Shown piece after piece: positions 17,934 to 27,203 of a stretch of 64,000 bases of DNA. Origin of the DNA: Streptomyces sp. NRRL F-5727 (GTDB lineage Bacteria > Actinomycetota > Actinomycetes > Streptomycetales > Streptomycetaceae). Numbering within the stretch: the first letter of the stretch is position 1; every line of letters starts with the position of its first letter. The stretch spans positions 58,340 to 122,339 of the forward strand of contig NZ_JOGX01000015.1 of NCBI RefSeq assembly GCF_000719555.1, read 5' to 3'. Both the position numbers and the translations under genes were made by a program. The notes below the pieces were generated by a model. It saw only the letters and a program-made list of their open reading frames with translations. It was not told the DNA's origin and ran no database searches.

Positions 17934-18023
17934 CCGCCCATCCTCCCAGGAGTCGCACCCGCCGCGGCGCCCCGTACCGCCCGGACAGGCGACGCGCACA
18001 GACGCAGTCCCTACGATGGCGCG

Positions 18024-19781
18024 GTGACCCGTACCGCACCCGAGGCCCTGGAGGGCCAGCACTCCATGGCGAAGACCGTGGCCGAGCCCTCGTCGTGGCA
18101 GCTGCGGCTGCGGCGCTTCGGCTACCGCCCGCCCGCCGCCGGCACGCTCTCCATCGGCACGAGGGACCGGCTCGACCCGCCGTACACCCGGCCCTCGCCG
18201 CGGGTCATGTCGCTGCTCGGCCTCGGCCCGGCCGCCGCCGACCGGCTGTGGCGGCTGGCCGCCTGGGGCGGCCCGCTGCTGGTCGCCGCCGTCGCGGGCG
18301 TGCTCCGGTTCTGGAACCTGGGCAAGCCGCACGCGGTGATATTCGACGAGACGTACTACGCCAAGGACTCCTGGGCCCTGATCAACCAGGGGTACGAGGG
18401 GGCCTGGCCCAAGGACATCGACAAGACGATCCTGAAGGACCCCGGCTCGGTCCTGATCCCCACCGACCCCGGCTACGTCGTCCACCCGCCGATGGGCAAG
18501 TGGGTCATCGGCCTCGGCGAGAAGATCTTCGGCTTCGAGCCGTTCGGCTGGCGGTTCATGGTGGCGCTGCTCGGGACACTCTCCGTCCTGATGCTCTGCC
18601 GGATCGGCCGCCGCCTCTTCCGCTCCACCTTCCTCGGCTGCCTCGCCGGGCTGCTGCTCGCCGTCGACGGCCTGCACTTCGTGATGAGCCGCACCGCGCT
18701 CCTCGACCAGGTGCTGATGTTCTTCGTGCTGGCCGCGTTCGGCTGCCTGGTCCTCGACCGCGACCGGACCCGGAGACGGCTCGCCGCCGCGCTCCCGGAG
18801 GACGACGAGGGGGTGCTCCGCCCCGACGCGGAGATCGCCGAGACCCTGCGCCTCGGCTGGCGGCCCTGGCGGATCGCGGCCGGCGTGATGCTGGGCCTCG
18901 CGGCGGCGACCAAGTGGAACGGCCTCTACGTCATGGTCGGCTTCGGCCTGATGACGGTCCTGTGGGACATCGGCGCCCGCCGCACGGCCGGCGCCGTCCG
19001 CCCGTACCTCGCGGTGATCAAGAAGGACGTGCTGCCGGCGTTCGTGTCGGTCGTGCCGGTGGCGCTGGCGACGTACCTGGCGACCTGGACCGGCTGGCTC
19101 GTCACCGACAAGGGCTACTTCCGCGACTGGGCCGAGAAGCAGGACGCCCTGCCGAACGGCGGCGGCACCTGGTCCTGGCTGCCGGAGTGGCTGCGCAGCC
19201 TGTGGCACTACGAGACCGAGGTCTACAACTTCCACGTCGGCCTGACCTCGCCGCACACCTACGAGTCGAACCCCTGGTCCTGGATCGTCCTCGGCCGCCC
19301 GGTCTCCTACTTCTACGAGTCCCCCGCCCCCGGCACCCGCGGCTGCCCCGCCTCCGCCGGGGAGAAGTGCGCCCAGGAGATCCTCGCCCTCGGCACCCCC
19401 CTCCTCTGGTGGGCCGCCTGCTTCGCCCTCCTGTACGTCCTCTGGCGCTGGGCCTTCCGCCGCGACTGGCGCGCCGGCGCGATCGCCTGCGCGGTGGCGG
19501 CCGGCTGGGTCCCCTGGTTCCTCTACCAGGAGCGCACGATCTTCCTCTTCTACGCCGTCGTCTTCGTCCCCTACCTGTGCCTGGCCGTGGCGATGATGAT
19601 CGGCGCGATCATCGGCCCCAAGGGCGGCACGGAGAAACGCCGCACCTTCGGCGCGGTGGCGGCCGGCTGCCTGGTCCTGCTGATCGTCTGGAACTTCATC
19701 TACTTCTGGCCGATCTACACGGCGACGCCGATCCCGATGGACCAGTGGCGGGCGCGGATGTGGCTCGACACCTGGGTCTAG
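18024..19781 (+). CDS. pmt: Dolichyl-phosphate-mannose protein O-mannosyltransferase
   Basis: Pmt transfers mannose from polyprenyl-phosphate-mannose to exported proteins at the membrane; in Streptomyces this also makes the phage phiC31 receptor. The 585-residue protein has about ten transmembrane helices. The first external loop carries the catalytic acidic pair in VIFDETYYAKD. HPPMGKW and the central MSRTALLDQVLMFF stretch are family hallmarks. The last four helices (from ILALGTPLLWW) match the PMT 4TMC module. The GTG at 18024 follows TACGAT (18012-18017) by 6 nt, so it is probably leaderless; ATG 18066 is an alternative. Confidence 0.94.
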   Translation: MTRTAPEALEGQHSMAKTVAEPSSWQLRLRRFGYRPPAAGTLSIGTRDRLDPPYTRPSPRVMSLLGLGPAAADRLWRLAAWGGPLLVAAVAGVLRFWNLGKPHAVIFDETYYAKDSWALINQGYEGAWPKDIDKTILKDPGSVLIPTDPGYVVHPPMGKWVIGLGEKIFGFEPFGWRFMVALLGTLSVLMLCRIGRRLFRSTFLGCLAGLLLAVDGLHFVMSRTALLDQVLMFFVLAAFGCLVLDRDRTRRRLAAALPEDDEGVLRPDAEIAETLRLGWRPWRIAAGVMLGLAAATKWNGLYVMVGFGLMTVLWDIGARRTAGAVRPYLAVIKKDVLPAFVSVVPVALATYLATWTGWLVTDKGYFRDWAEKQDALPNGGGTWSWLPEWLRSLWHYETEVYNFHVGLTSPHTYESNPWSWIVLGRPVSYFYESPAPGTRGCPASAGEKCAQEILALGTPLLWWAACFALLYVLWRWAFRRDWRAGAIACAVAAGWVPWFLYQERTIFLFYAVVFVPYLCLAVAMMIGAIIGPKGGTEKRRTFGAVAAGCLVLLIVWNFIYFWPIYTATPIPMDQWRARMWLDTWV

Positions 19782-19784
19782 CGG

Positions 19785-20201
19785 GGCGGACGTGAGAAGA
19801 GGGCGCGACCGGCGGTCGCGCCCTCTCGGTTGTTGTCGGCGGCTGTCGGTGGGCGCCGACGGCCCCGGACGGCCTACGGACGGCCCGGAACAGCCGCCGC
19901 TCCCCTGCCACCGCCGACAGCAGCCGCGCCCGCCGGCTAGCGGCTCCCACCGGTGAGCTGGTTCCATTCGTCCCACGCCGTGGTGGCTCCTCCCCGTCGA
20001 TGCGGTAGCAACGCCAGAACGCATCCTGGGGAGCGACGCGCGGGACGCCATGGCTGGGACCGGAGTTCGGACGCTGCCACGACTCCTTCGCAACGGGAAA
20101 TTCCGTTTGCGCAGGATGTGACAGGTGTGGCCGATCTTGCTCGACAGTTGTCAGTGGCGACTGCTTGACTCGATGGTCCACACGGGGAGGGGAACCCAGT
20201 C
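19785..20201. other. Intergenic region of about 420 bp between pmt and the PBP gene
   Basis: The first 45 nt hold the pmt terminator. The remainder has lower GC than its surroundings in places (for example 20090-20160) and presumably contains the PBP promoter, but I cannot place -35 and -10 boxes with confidence. Short ORFs on either strand look like chance frames. No RNA gene is recognisable. Confidence 0.5.
19798..19826 (+). terminator. Terminator of pmt
   Basis: AGAGGGCGCGACC and its complement GGTCGCGCCCTCT form a 13-bp stem with a three-nt loop (GGC), starting 17 nt after the pmt stop codon. Confidence 0.85.
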
Positions 20202-21836
20202 ATGCGCAGTGGGGTGAAGGTCGGTGTCGTCGGGGGCGTGTTCGCGGTCGTCGCGAGCGGGGTCGCGTACGGGGGGTACAACCTCTGGAACGGGGTCACG
20301 GGAGGTTCGTCGGGCGACGGTACGAGGACGGCGGCGGCGCGGACCGGGCCGGTGACGACCGAGGAGGTCACCGCCACCGCGCGGGACTTCCTCGCCGCCT
20401 GGGCCGGCGGCGAGGCCGACCGGGCCGGTCAGCTGACGAACGATCCGGTGACGGCGGGCCCGGCGGTCGCCGCGTACCACCAGGAGGTCGGCGTCTCGGC
20501 GGCAGAGATCACGCCCGGGACGCCCACGGGGGCGGTCGTGCCGTTCACGGTGAAGGCTACCGTCACGTACGACGGGGTGTCGAAGCCGTGGACGTACGAG
20601 TCGAAGCTCACCGTCGTCCGCGGCGAGTCCACCGGCCGCCCGCTGGTGCGCTGGACGCCCACCGTCCTCCACCCGAAGCTGACCCCCGGTGCCTCGCTGC
20701 GGACCGGCACGGCGAAGGCGCCGGCGGTGAAGGCGCTCGACCACGAGGGCACCGCGCTGCCGCCCGAGAAGTACCCGTCGCTGGTGCCGGTCCTCGACGC
20801 GCTGCGGCAGCGGTACGGCGCCAAGGCGGGCGGCAAGGCGGGCATCGAGACCTGGATCGAGAACGCCGGCGGCACGCCGACCAGCACGCTCCTGGTGCTG
20901 TCGGCGGGCAAGCCCGGCGAGCTGCGCACGACCATCGACGCGGACGTGCAGGCGGCGGCGGAGAAGGCCGTGAAGGAGTTCCCGACGGCGGCCGTGGCGG
21001 CGGTCGAGCCGTCGACGGGGGCGATACGGGCGGTCGCCAACAACCCGGCGTCGGGCTTCAACACCGCGTTCCAGGGGAAGCAGGCGCCCGGCTCCACGAT
21101 GAAGATCGTGACGGGGGCGATGATGATGCGGTACGGCATCGCCGGGCCGGGCACGCGGGTGGAGTGTCCGCCGACCGTGCAGTGGGACGGCGCCACCTTC
21201 CAGAACCTCGAACGCTTCACCACGAACGGCGACCTCACCAACGCCTTCGCCATGTCCTGCAACACCGCCTTCATCAAGGCGATCAAGCCGCTCCAGGCCA
21301 AGGGCGTCCACAACACCGCGCTCGGCGACACCGCCCGCAAGTGGTTCGGCATCGGCGAGGTGTGGTCGGTCGGCGTGCAGACCAGCGACGGGTCCGTGCC
21401 CGAGTCCAGCGGCACCGAGACCGCCGCCTCGTACATCGGCCAGGGCAGGATCACCATGAACGCGCTCAACATGGCGTCGGTCTCCGCCACCGTGAAGAAC
21501 GGCGGCTTCCTCCAGCCGTATCTGATCCCGCAGGACGTGGACGACCGGAAGTTCGCCACCGCCGAGCCGCTGCCGGACGACGTCGCCCGCGGGCTGCGGA
21601 AGATGATGAACGCGGCCGCCACCGCCCCGCAGGGCACGGCCCTGGCGGCGATGGCCGGGGTGCCGTCGCCGAAGGGCGCGAAGACCGGCTCGGCGGAGGT
21701 CGGCGACCAGGCCACCTCCAACAGCTGGTTCACCGGCTACTCCGGCGACCTCGCCGCCGCGGCCGTGGTCCAGGCCGGCGGACACGGCGGCGACGCGGCG
21801 GGACCGGTGGTGGCGCGGGTCCTGAAGGCGGGCTGA
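20202..21836 (+). CDS. Class B penicillin-binding protein (transpeptidase)
   Basis: A 544-residue bitopic peptidoglycan transpeptidase. After a short N-tail and signal anchor (residues 5-27) comes an NTF2-like MecA N-terminal domain (about 48-160) and then the transpeptidase. Active-site motifs are Ser298 in GSTMK, Ser352 in SCN and Lys494 in KTG. No glycosyltransferase domain is present. GGAGGGG lies about 8 nt before ATG 20202. Streptomyces has several such PBPs near sporulation genes. A role in sporulation septation or spore wall is plausible but inferred. Confidence 0.92.
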   Translation: MRSGVKVGVVGGVFAVVASGVAYGGYNLWNGVTGGSSGDGTRTAAARTGPVTTEEVTATARDFLAAWAGGEADRAGQLTNDPVTAGPAVAAYHQEVGVSAAEITPGTPTGAVVPFTVKATVTYDGVSKPWTYESKLTVVRGESTGRPLVRWTPTVLHPKLTPGASLRTGTAKAPAVKALDHEGTALPPEKYPSLVPVLDALRQRYGAKAGGKAGIETWIENAGGTPTSTLLVLSAGKPGELRTTIDADVQAAAEKAVKEFPTAAVAAVEPSTGAIRAVANNPASGFNTAFQGKQAPGSTMKIVTGAMMMRYGIAGPGTRVECPPTVQWDGATFQNLERFTTNGDLTNAFAMSCNTAFIKAIKPLQAKGVHNTALGDTARKWFGIGEVWSVGVQTSDGSVPESSGTETAASYIGQGRITMNALNMASVSATVKNGGFLQPYLIPQDVDDRKFATAEPLPDDVARGLRKMMNAAATAPQGTALAAMAGVPSPKGAKTGSAEVGDQATSNSWFTGYSGDLAAAAVVQAGGHGGDAAGPVVARVLKAG

Positions 21837-21889
21837 CGGTCCGGGAAAGCCGGTCGCGTGCCCCGTACACCCACCGCTACCGTGCGGGC

Positions 21890-22378
21890 ATGACGACCGA
21901 CGCCTCCGCCGCCCACCCCCGGTTCGCCGCCGCCCTCGCCGAGTCGGGCCTCGACGTCGAGGTCCGGCGCTTCCCGGACGAGACCCGGACCGCCCAGCAG
22001 GCCGCCGACGCGATCGGCTGCGCGGTCTCCGAGATCGTGAAGTCGCTGGTCTTCGCCGCCGACGGGGTCCCGGTGCTCGTCCTCATGGACGGGGCCTCGC
22101 GGGTGGACGTCGAGCGGGTGCGGGAGGCGTTGGGCGCCGGGGAGGTCACCCGGGCCGACGCGCGCGTGGTGCGGGAGACGACCGGGTACGCGATCGGCGG
22201 CGTACCGCCCTTCGGGCACCGCACCCGGACCCGCGTACTGGCCGACGAGGGACTGCTCGACCACGCCCTGGTGTGGGCGGCGGCCGGCACCCCGCACTCC
22301 GTCTTCGCCCTCCCCCCGAAGGAACTGATCGCCCACGCGGGCGCCACCCTCGCGGACGTGCGCGAGCGCACGGCGTGA
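21890..22378 (+). CDS. YbaK/EbsC-type aminoacyl-tRNA deacylase
   Basis: A 162-residue single-domain protein of the YbaK/ProX editing family, which hydrolyses mischarged tRNA in trans. The conserved lysine is in EIVKSLVFAADG and the substrate pocket in GYAIGGVPPFGH. The end (ALVWAAAGTPHSVFALPPKEL) is typical. ATG 21890 follows TACCGT (21878-21883) by 6 nt with no Shine-Dalgarno, so it is probably leaderless. Which amino acid it edits cannot be told from sequence. Confidence 0.9.
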   Translation: MTTDASAAHPRFAAALAESGLDVEVRRFPDETRTAQQAADAIGCAVSEIVKSLVFAADGVPVLVLMDGASRVDVERVREALGAGEVTRADARVVRETTGYAIGGVPPFGHRTRTRVLADEGLLDHALVWAAAGTPHSVFALPPKELIAHAGATLADVRERTA

Positions 22379-22453
22379 CGCCGCTGGTCGCGCCCGCGGT
22401 CACGGATGCCCCACCCGGCCGCGGGGGCGTCGCGACCGGTGGCGACGACCTGG

Positions 22454-23200
22454 TCAGCCGCCGTCCAGGATCTCCCGGAAGTGCCTGTTCACCCCGAGGA
22501 GGCCGCCGTCGACGCGGAGGGTGGTGGCGGTGATCCAGGCGGCGTCGGCGGAGGCCAGGAAGGCGACCGCGGCGGCGATGTCGTCGGGGGTGCCGACGCG
22601 GCCCAGGGGGTAGGCACGGTCGGCGAGGGCGGCGAGGCCCTTCTCCCTGCCCGACCGGGCGGGGGTGGCGACCGTGCCGGGGTTGATCTGGTTGACGCGG
22701 ACGCCCAGCGGGGCCACCTCGGCGGCCAGGGTGCGCGTGTAGGAGCCGAGGGCCGCCTTCGCGGCGCTGTAGGCGTGGTCGCCGAAGGAGACCTCCGCGT
22801 TGACCGAGCCGATGGTGACGATCGCGCCCCGGGTCGCCGCCAGGTGGGGAAGGGCGGCCCGGGCGCAGTGGACGGTGCCGAGGAGGGTGCCGTCGAGCTG
22901 GCGGCGCCAGTTCTCGTCGGGGTCGTCGACGAAGGGGACGAGGGCGTTGTTGACGAGGGCGTGGAGGGCGGGGAGCCCGCCGATCAGCCGGTCGATCGCC
23001 GCGCGGTCGGTGATGTCGAGGCGGAGCGGGGTCGCGTCCGGGAGGGCCGCCGCGACCCGCTGGGCCGCCTCCTCGTCGATGTCCGTGACCAGGAGGTGCG
23101 CGCCCTCCGCCGCCAGGCGGCGGGCGGTCGCCGCGCCGATGCCGCTGCCGCCGCCCGTGACGAGGACCGTCTTTCCCGCGAACCGTGCCGTGAGATCCAT
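22454..23200 (-). CDS. Short-chain dehydrogenase/reductase
   Basis: A 248-residue classical SDR. NAD(P) site TGGGSGIG is at residues 15-22, then an acidic DID after strand 2, suggesting NAD preference. Active-site residues are Ser in IGSVNAE and YSAAK (Tyr-x-x-x-Lys). VNNALVPF replaces the usual NNAG: the helix-4 Asn is kept and the Gly lost. It stands alone on the minus strand, convergent with the deacylase gene. The substrate is unknown. Confidence 0.88.
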   Translation of the reverse strand: MDLTARFAGKTVLVTGGGSGIGAATARRLAAEGAHLLVTDIDEEAAQRVAAALPDATPLRLDITDRAAIDRLIGGLPALHALVNNALVPFVDDPDENWRRQLDGTLLGTVHCARAALPHLAATRGAIVTIGSVNAEVSFGDHAYSAAKAALGSYTRTLAAEVAPLGVRVNQINPGTVATPARSGREKGLAALADRAYPLGRVGTPDDIAAAVAFLASADAAWITATTLRVDGGLLGVNRHFREILDGG

Positions 23201-23295
23201 GTCCCGATCTCAGCACCGGCCGGCTGCCGCGGCCAGACCCCGTGCGGCCGGGAAATCGCTGGGCGGCGGGCGGTTCCGGGCCTACCGTCGCCGGT

Positions 23296-23766
23296 ATGGA
23301 GATCTCCTTCCGGAAGCTGCCGGATGGCCGGCACGAGATCCTGGTCCGCGCCCGCAAGGGGCCGGACGTCAGGCTGCCCGCCCGGCCCGTCGGCCCGAGC
23401 CTGCCGCACGACCTGGTCCACGCCGTCGTGGAGACCGCCCTCGGTATCGAGGACGGCTTCTGGGGGGCGACGGCGCGCGGCGCCACCTTCGAGGGCTTCG
23501 AGCCCGTCGTCCCGGGCCGGCACCGCCGGTCGGGGCTGAAGGTGCTGCGCCGGGGCGGCGACGCCGTGCTGGCCGCCGAGCTGTCGGTGAACTGGGCCTA
23601 CCGGGTGTGGCGCGGCCTCCCCGTGGAGGGCCGCGGTGTCGGCCCGGCGCTCCTGGACGCGGAGGCCCTGGCGAGGACGGGGCCGCGCCTGGACGCCGCC
23701 GCCGCCCGCTGGGCCGCCGTGCCGGACGGCGGGGAGCTGCTGTGGCGCTGGGGGACGGACCGCTAG
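23296..23766 (+). CDS. Hypothetical soluble protein
   Basis: A 156-residue protein without membrane segments, Cys motifs or a family I recognise. Notable stretches are LPHDLVHAVVETALGIEDGF, which recalls a His-containing helix, and DGGELLWRWG at the C-terminus. ATG 23296 follows TACCGT (23283-23288) by 7 nt, which suggests a leaderless transcript; an in-frame upstream start at 23242 lacks support. It is convergent with the beta-lactamase-like gene, 9 nt between stops. Codon usage fits the genome. Confidence 0.7.
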   Translation: MEISFRKLPDGRHEILVRARKGPDVRLPARPVGPSLPHDLVHAVVETALGIEDGFWGATARGATFEGFEPVVPGRHRRSGLKVLRRGGDAVLAAELSVNWAYRVWRGLPVEGRGVGPALLDAEALARTGPRLDAAAARWAAVPDGGELLWRWGTDR

Positions 23767-23775
23767 GGCCGCCCG

Positions 23776-24945
23776 TCAGAGCAGGGACTTGACCGCCCGT
23801 ACCAGGGCCTGGGCCCGGGGGTCCGAGGTGACCGTCTTGCGCATGCCGTTGGTGACGTAGCCGAAGGCGGTGCCGGATTCGGGGTCGGCGAAGGCGAGGG
23901 AGCCGCCGCGGCCGGGGTGGCCGAAGGAGGTGGGGCCGAGGAGGGGTGAGGCGGGGCCGTGGAGCATGTGGCCCAGGCCGAAGCGGGTGCCGACCAGGAG
24001 GACCCGGTCCGTGCCCGCCGACTCCTCCGTGCGGGCCAGGGCCAGGGTCGCGGGGGCGAAGAGGCGGGGGGTGCCGTCGGCGAGGGGGCCGAGGGTGGCG
24101 GCGTAGAAGCGGGAGAGGGAGCGGGCGGTGGCCACGCCCGCCGAGCCGGGGAGTTCGGCCGCCCGGTAGGCGGGGTCGTTCTCGTCGGGCTTCGGGGTGA
24201 TGACCTCGAAGGCGCGGCGGGTGAGGGACGCCGGGTCCTCCCACGCCTCCGTGACGGAGCGCTTGGGGCGCAGCCGGAGGGCGCCGCTGTCCTCGGGGGC
24301 GTCGACGGGGGCGAGGCGGCCGACGCGGTGCTCCTCGGCGGCCGGCATGCCGATCCAGAGGTCCAGGCCGAGCGGGCCGGCCAGTTCGTCGGCGACCCAG
24401 CGGCCGATCGTGCGGCCGGTCACCCGGTGGACCAGGCCGGAGAGGAGCCAGCTGAAGGTGTGGGCGTGGTAGCCGTGGGCGGTGCCGGGCTCCCAGGCGG
24501 GGGCCTGGGCGGCGACGGCCGCGGTGGACGCCTCCAGGTCGGTGGCCTCGGCGAGGGTGAGCGGGCGGTCGAGGACGGGGACGCCCGCCTGGTGGGCGAG
24601 GAGCTGCCGTACCGTCACGCGGTCCTTGCCGGCCGCCTTGAACTCGGGCCAGTACGTGGCCACCGGGGCGTCCAGGTCGATCCGGCCGCGCTGGTGGAGG
24701 AGGAGCGGGACGGCGGCGGCGACGCCCTTGGTGGCCGAGCGGACGATCTGGGCCGTGCCCTCGGTCCAGGGGGCGGTGCCGTCGGCGTCCCTGGTGCCGG
24801 CCCACAGGTCGACGACCTTGACCCCGTCGCGGTGGACGGCGACGGCCGCGCCGCGCTCGCCCCGCTGCTCGAAGTTGCGCAGGAACGCGTCCCTGACCGG
24901 CTCCCAGCCCGCCGCCACCGTGCCCTGCACGTCCACCTGACCCAC
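23776..24945 (-). CDS. Serine beta-lactamase-like hydrolase / esterase
   Basis: A 389-residue protein of the beta-lactamase/EstB class C family. The nucleophile motif SATK (Ser-x-x-Lys) is near residue 70. The second motif appears as a Tyr in HGYHAHTFSWLL, and HPGRGGS near the C-terminus stands for the H/K-T-G box. There is no signal peptide, so a cytoplasmic esterase or lipid-ester hydrolase is likelier than a penicillinase. The GTG at 24945 has AAGGA four nt upstream. It appears monocistronic. Confidence 0.88.
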   Translation of the reverse strand: MGQVDVQGTVAAGWEPVRDAFLRNFEQRGERGAAVAVHRDGVKVVDLWAGTRDADGTAPWTEGTAQIVRSATKGVAAAVPLLLHQRGRIDLDAPVATYWPEFKAAGKDRVTVRQLLAHQAGVPVLDRPLTLAEATDLEASTAAVAAQAPAWEPGTAHGYHAHTFSWLLSGLVHRVTGRTIGRWVADELAGPLGLDLWIGMPAAEEHRVGRLAPVDAPEDSGALRLRPKRSVTEAWEDPASLTRRAFEVITPKPDENDPAYRAAELPGSAGVATARSLSRFYAATLGPLADGTPRLFAPATLALARTEESAGTDRVLLVGTRFGLGHMLHGPASPLLGPTSFGHPGRGGSLAFADPESGTAFGYVTNGMRKTVTSDPRAQALVRAVKSLL

Positions 24946-25028
24946 TCATCCTTTCGTACGACCGGCTCCCATGGTGCAACGTGAGGGGGGACGGCCGGAT
25001 TCCGGGGTCAGGTGGACGTCGGGGGAGG

Positions 25029-25540
25029 TCAGGCGAGGTGGATCGTGAAGCGCCTCGTGCCGACGCCGATCGTGTCGGCGTGGACCGAGCCGCGCGCCTT
25101 CTCGTACTTCCCGGTGCCGCCGGTGATCGCGCTGTCGAACGAGGGGGGCGGTCCCGGGTTGAGGATGCCGTAGTACATGCCCTGCACGGTGAGCTGGCCG
25201 CCGGGGAGGGTGTAGGTCACCAGGCACTCCTCGGCGCCGCCGCCGTTGGCGTTGGTGGTGTAGCAGAAGCCGTTGGTCTCGCCGACCTCGACCTGTCGTC
25301 CTTGTCGAAGAGGACCGAGCGGAAGACGGTCCGGTCGCCCTGCGCGGCGGGGCCGTTGGGGTTCACGGGGAAGTCGTGCTGCTCCGCGAGGTGGCCGATG
25401 AAGGTGAGGACCCGGCCCTTGGCCTTGTCCTTGTCGGTGCCGGCGTCCGCCGCGCTGGCGGTCGTGAGCGAGGTGCAGGCGAGGAGAGCGGCCAGTGCGG
25501 TGGCCGTGCCGAGGCAGGCTGCTCTGGTGGGGCGCATCAT
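25029..25540 (-). pseudogene. Secreted allene-oxide-cyclase-barrel-like protein, frameshifted
   Basis: The ATG at 25540 has AGGAG six nt upstream and encodes a signal peptide (MMRPTRAACLGTATALAALL, cleavage near TASA) and mature sequence to LFDKDD. The homologous continuation VEVGETNGFCYTTNANGGG lies in another frame and runs to a TGA at 25029. One base appears missing near 25295-25300; restoring it gives a protein of about 170 residues. The two halves fit a small secreted lipocalin-like barrel related to allene oxide cyclase/dirigent proteins. It is either a recent pseudogene or a sequencing error. The function is unknown. Confidence 0.8.
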
Positions 25541-25690
25541 GCGGCTCCTGAGGTCGATGTACGGGGTGTTCGAATGACGAACTGTCATCCGTTTTCCCTT
25601 CATAACCTCGGCCCTGTCGCCGCGCGGACCGTCGCGGCACGGCTCACCGGAAGATCCGACCGATCGGAGCACACCCGGGACCGGAGACGG

Positions 25691-26434
25691 TCAGGCGACG
25701 GAACCCGGAACGAAACCGAAGGGCAGTTCGAGGCGGTGGCGGGCCATGAGCTCCTCGTCGGCGAGGATCTCGCGGGTCGGCCCGTCGGCGGCGATCACGC
25801 CCTCGCTGAGGACCAGCGAGCGCGGGCAGAGCTCCAGGGCGTACGGCAGGTCGTGGGTGACCATGAGGACGGTGACGTCGAGGGAGCGCAGCACGTCGGC
25901 GAGCTCGCGGCGGGAGGCCGGGTCGAGGTTGGAGGACGGCTCGTCGAGGACGAGGATCTCCGGCTCGGTGGCGAGGACGGTCGCGACGGCGACCCGGCGC
26001 CGCTGCCCGAAGGAGAGGTGGTGCGGGGGCCGGTCCGCGTACGCGGCCATGCCGACCCGGTCCAGGGCCCGCTCCACGACGGCGTCCAGTGCGGCGCCGC
26101 GCAGCCCGGCCGCGGCGGGGCCGAAGGCGACGTCCTCGCGGACGGTGGGCATGAAGAGCTGGTCGTCGGGGTCCTGGAAGACGATGCCGACCTTCCGCCG
26201 GATCTCCGCCATGTGCTGCCTGCCGACGGGCAGCCCGGCGACGGTGACGGTGCCCGCGCCGGCGGTGAGGATGCCGTTGAGGTGGAGGACGAGGGTGGTC
26301 TTCCCGGCGCCGTTGGGGCCGAGCAGGGCGACCCGCTCGCCGCGTCCGATGGTCAGGTTCACGCCGAAGAGCGCCTGGTGGCCGTCGGGGTAGGCGTAGG
26401 CGAGGCCGGAGACGTCCAGCGAGGGCGCGGTCAT
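25691..26434 (-). CDS. cbiO: ECF transporter ATPase, CbiO/NikO
   Basis: A 247-residue ATPase of a nickel/cobalt energy-coupling-factor importer. Walker A is GPNGAGKTT (about residues 38-46), the Q-loop FQDPDDQLF is typical of ECF ATPases, the signature is LSFGQRRR and Walker B ILVLDEPSSNLD, with THD as switch His. The ATG at 26434 overlaps the cbiQ stop in ATGA. It is the last gene of cbiM-cbiQ-cbiO, probably controlled by the Nur-like site at 28298-28314. Confidence 0.92.
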   Translation of the reverse strand: MTAPSLDVSGLAYAYPDGHQALFGVNLTIGRGERVALLGPNGAGKTTLVLHLNGILTAGAGTVTVAGLPVGRQHMAEIRRKVGIVFQDPDDQLFMPTVREDVAFGPAAAGLRGAALDAVVERALDRVGMAAYADRPPHHLSFGQRRRVAVATVLATEPEILVLDEPSSNLDPASRRELADVLRSLDVTVLMVTHDLPYALELCPRSLVLSEGVIAADGPTREILADEELMARHRLELPFGFVPGSVA

Positions 26435-27201
26435 GGGGTCCGTCCGAGGAGGGCGAGGAGGCAGATCGGGAGGGCGGCGAGCGGCAGCGCCAGGGCGGTC
26501 GCCCACTGGGCGCGGGTGGCGGGCCGGTCGTCGAGGAGCGGCATGGTGCCGGTGTAGCCGCGGCTGACCATGGCGAGGTGGACGCGCTCGCCGCGCTCGT
26601 ACGAGCGGATGAAGAGCGCGCCGGCGGACTTGGCGAGGACGCCCCAGTGGCGGACGCCGCTCGCCTCGAAGCCGCGGGAGCGGCGGGCGATGGACATCCG
26701 GCGCATCTCGTCGGTGATGAGGTCGCCGTACCGGATCATGAACGAGGCGATCTGGACGAGGAGCGGGGGCAGGCGGAGGCGCTGGAGGGCGAGGATCAGG
26801 GCCCGGAGCTCGGTGGTGGCGGCGAGGAGCACGGAGGCGGCGACGCCGAGGGTGCCCTTGGCGAGGATGTTCCAGGCGCCCCAGAGGCCGGGGACGCTCA
26901 GGGAGACGCCGAGGACCTGGGTCTGCTCGCCGGGGACCACGAACGGCATGAGCAGGGCGAAGGCGACGAAGGGGAGCTCGATGGCGAGCCGCCGGAGGAC
27001 GAATCCGGCGGGCACGCGCGCGCGTGCGGCGACCGCGCCGAGCAGGACGGCGTAGCCGGCGAAGGCCCAGACGGCCTCGCGCGGGGTGGTGACGACGACC
27101 AGGACGAAGCCGAGGACGGCGACGAGCTTGGTGTGCGCGGGCAGGGCGTGGACCGGCGAGTCGCCCCGCCGGTACAGCTTGTGCGCGTGGCCCGCTCCCA
27201 T
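26431..27201 (-). CDS. cbiQ: ECF transporter transmembrane subunit, CbiQ/NikQ
   Basis: A 256-residue coupling subunit. It opens with HKLYRRGDSPVHALPAHTKL, the conserved CbiQ N-terminus, and has about five to six helices. The coupling helices that contact the ATPases contain the two Ala-Arg-Gly-type motifs, seen here as ARRSRGFEA and MVSRGYTG. Its ATG (27201) lies two nt after the cbiM stop, and its own stop overlaps the cbiO start. Confidence 0.92.
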   Translation of the reverse strand: MGAGHAHKLYRRGDSPVHALPAHTKLVAVLGFVLVVVTTPREAVWAFAGYAVLLGAVAARARVPAGFVLRRLAIELPFVAFALLMPFVVPGEQTQVLGVSLSVPGLWGAWNILAKGTLGVAASVLLAATTELRALILALQRLRLPPLLVQIASFMIRYGDLITDEMRRMSIARRSRGFEASGVRHWGVLAKSAGALFIRSYERGERVHLAMVSRGYTGTMPLLDDRPATRAQWATALALPLAALPICLLALLGRTP

Positions 27202-27203
27202 CG

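Noticed and set aside
19937..20377. A minus-strand ORF ending AWDEWNQLTGGSR in the pmt-PBP gap
   Set aside because: The last residues look gene-like, but the frame runs into the antisense of the PBP gene and has no start signal or recognisable family. It could at most be a decayed fragment.
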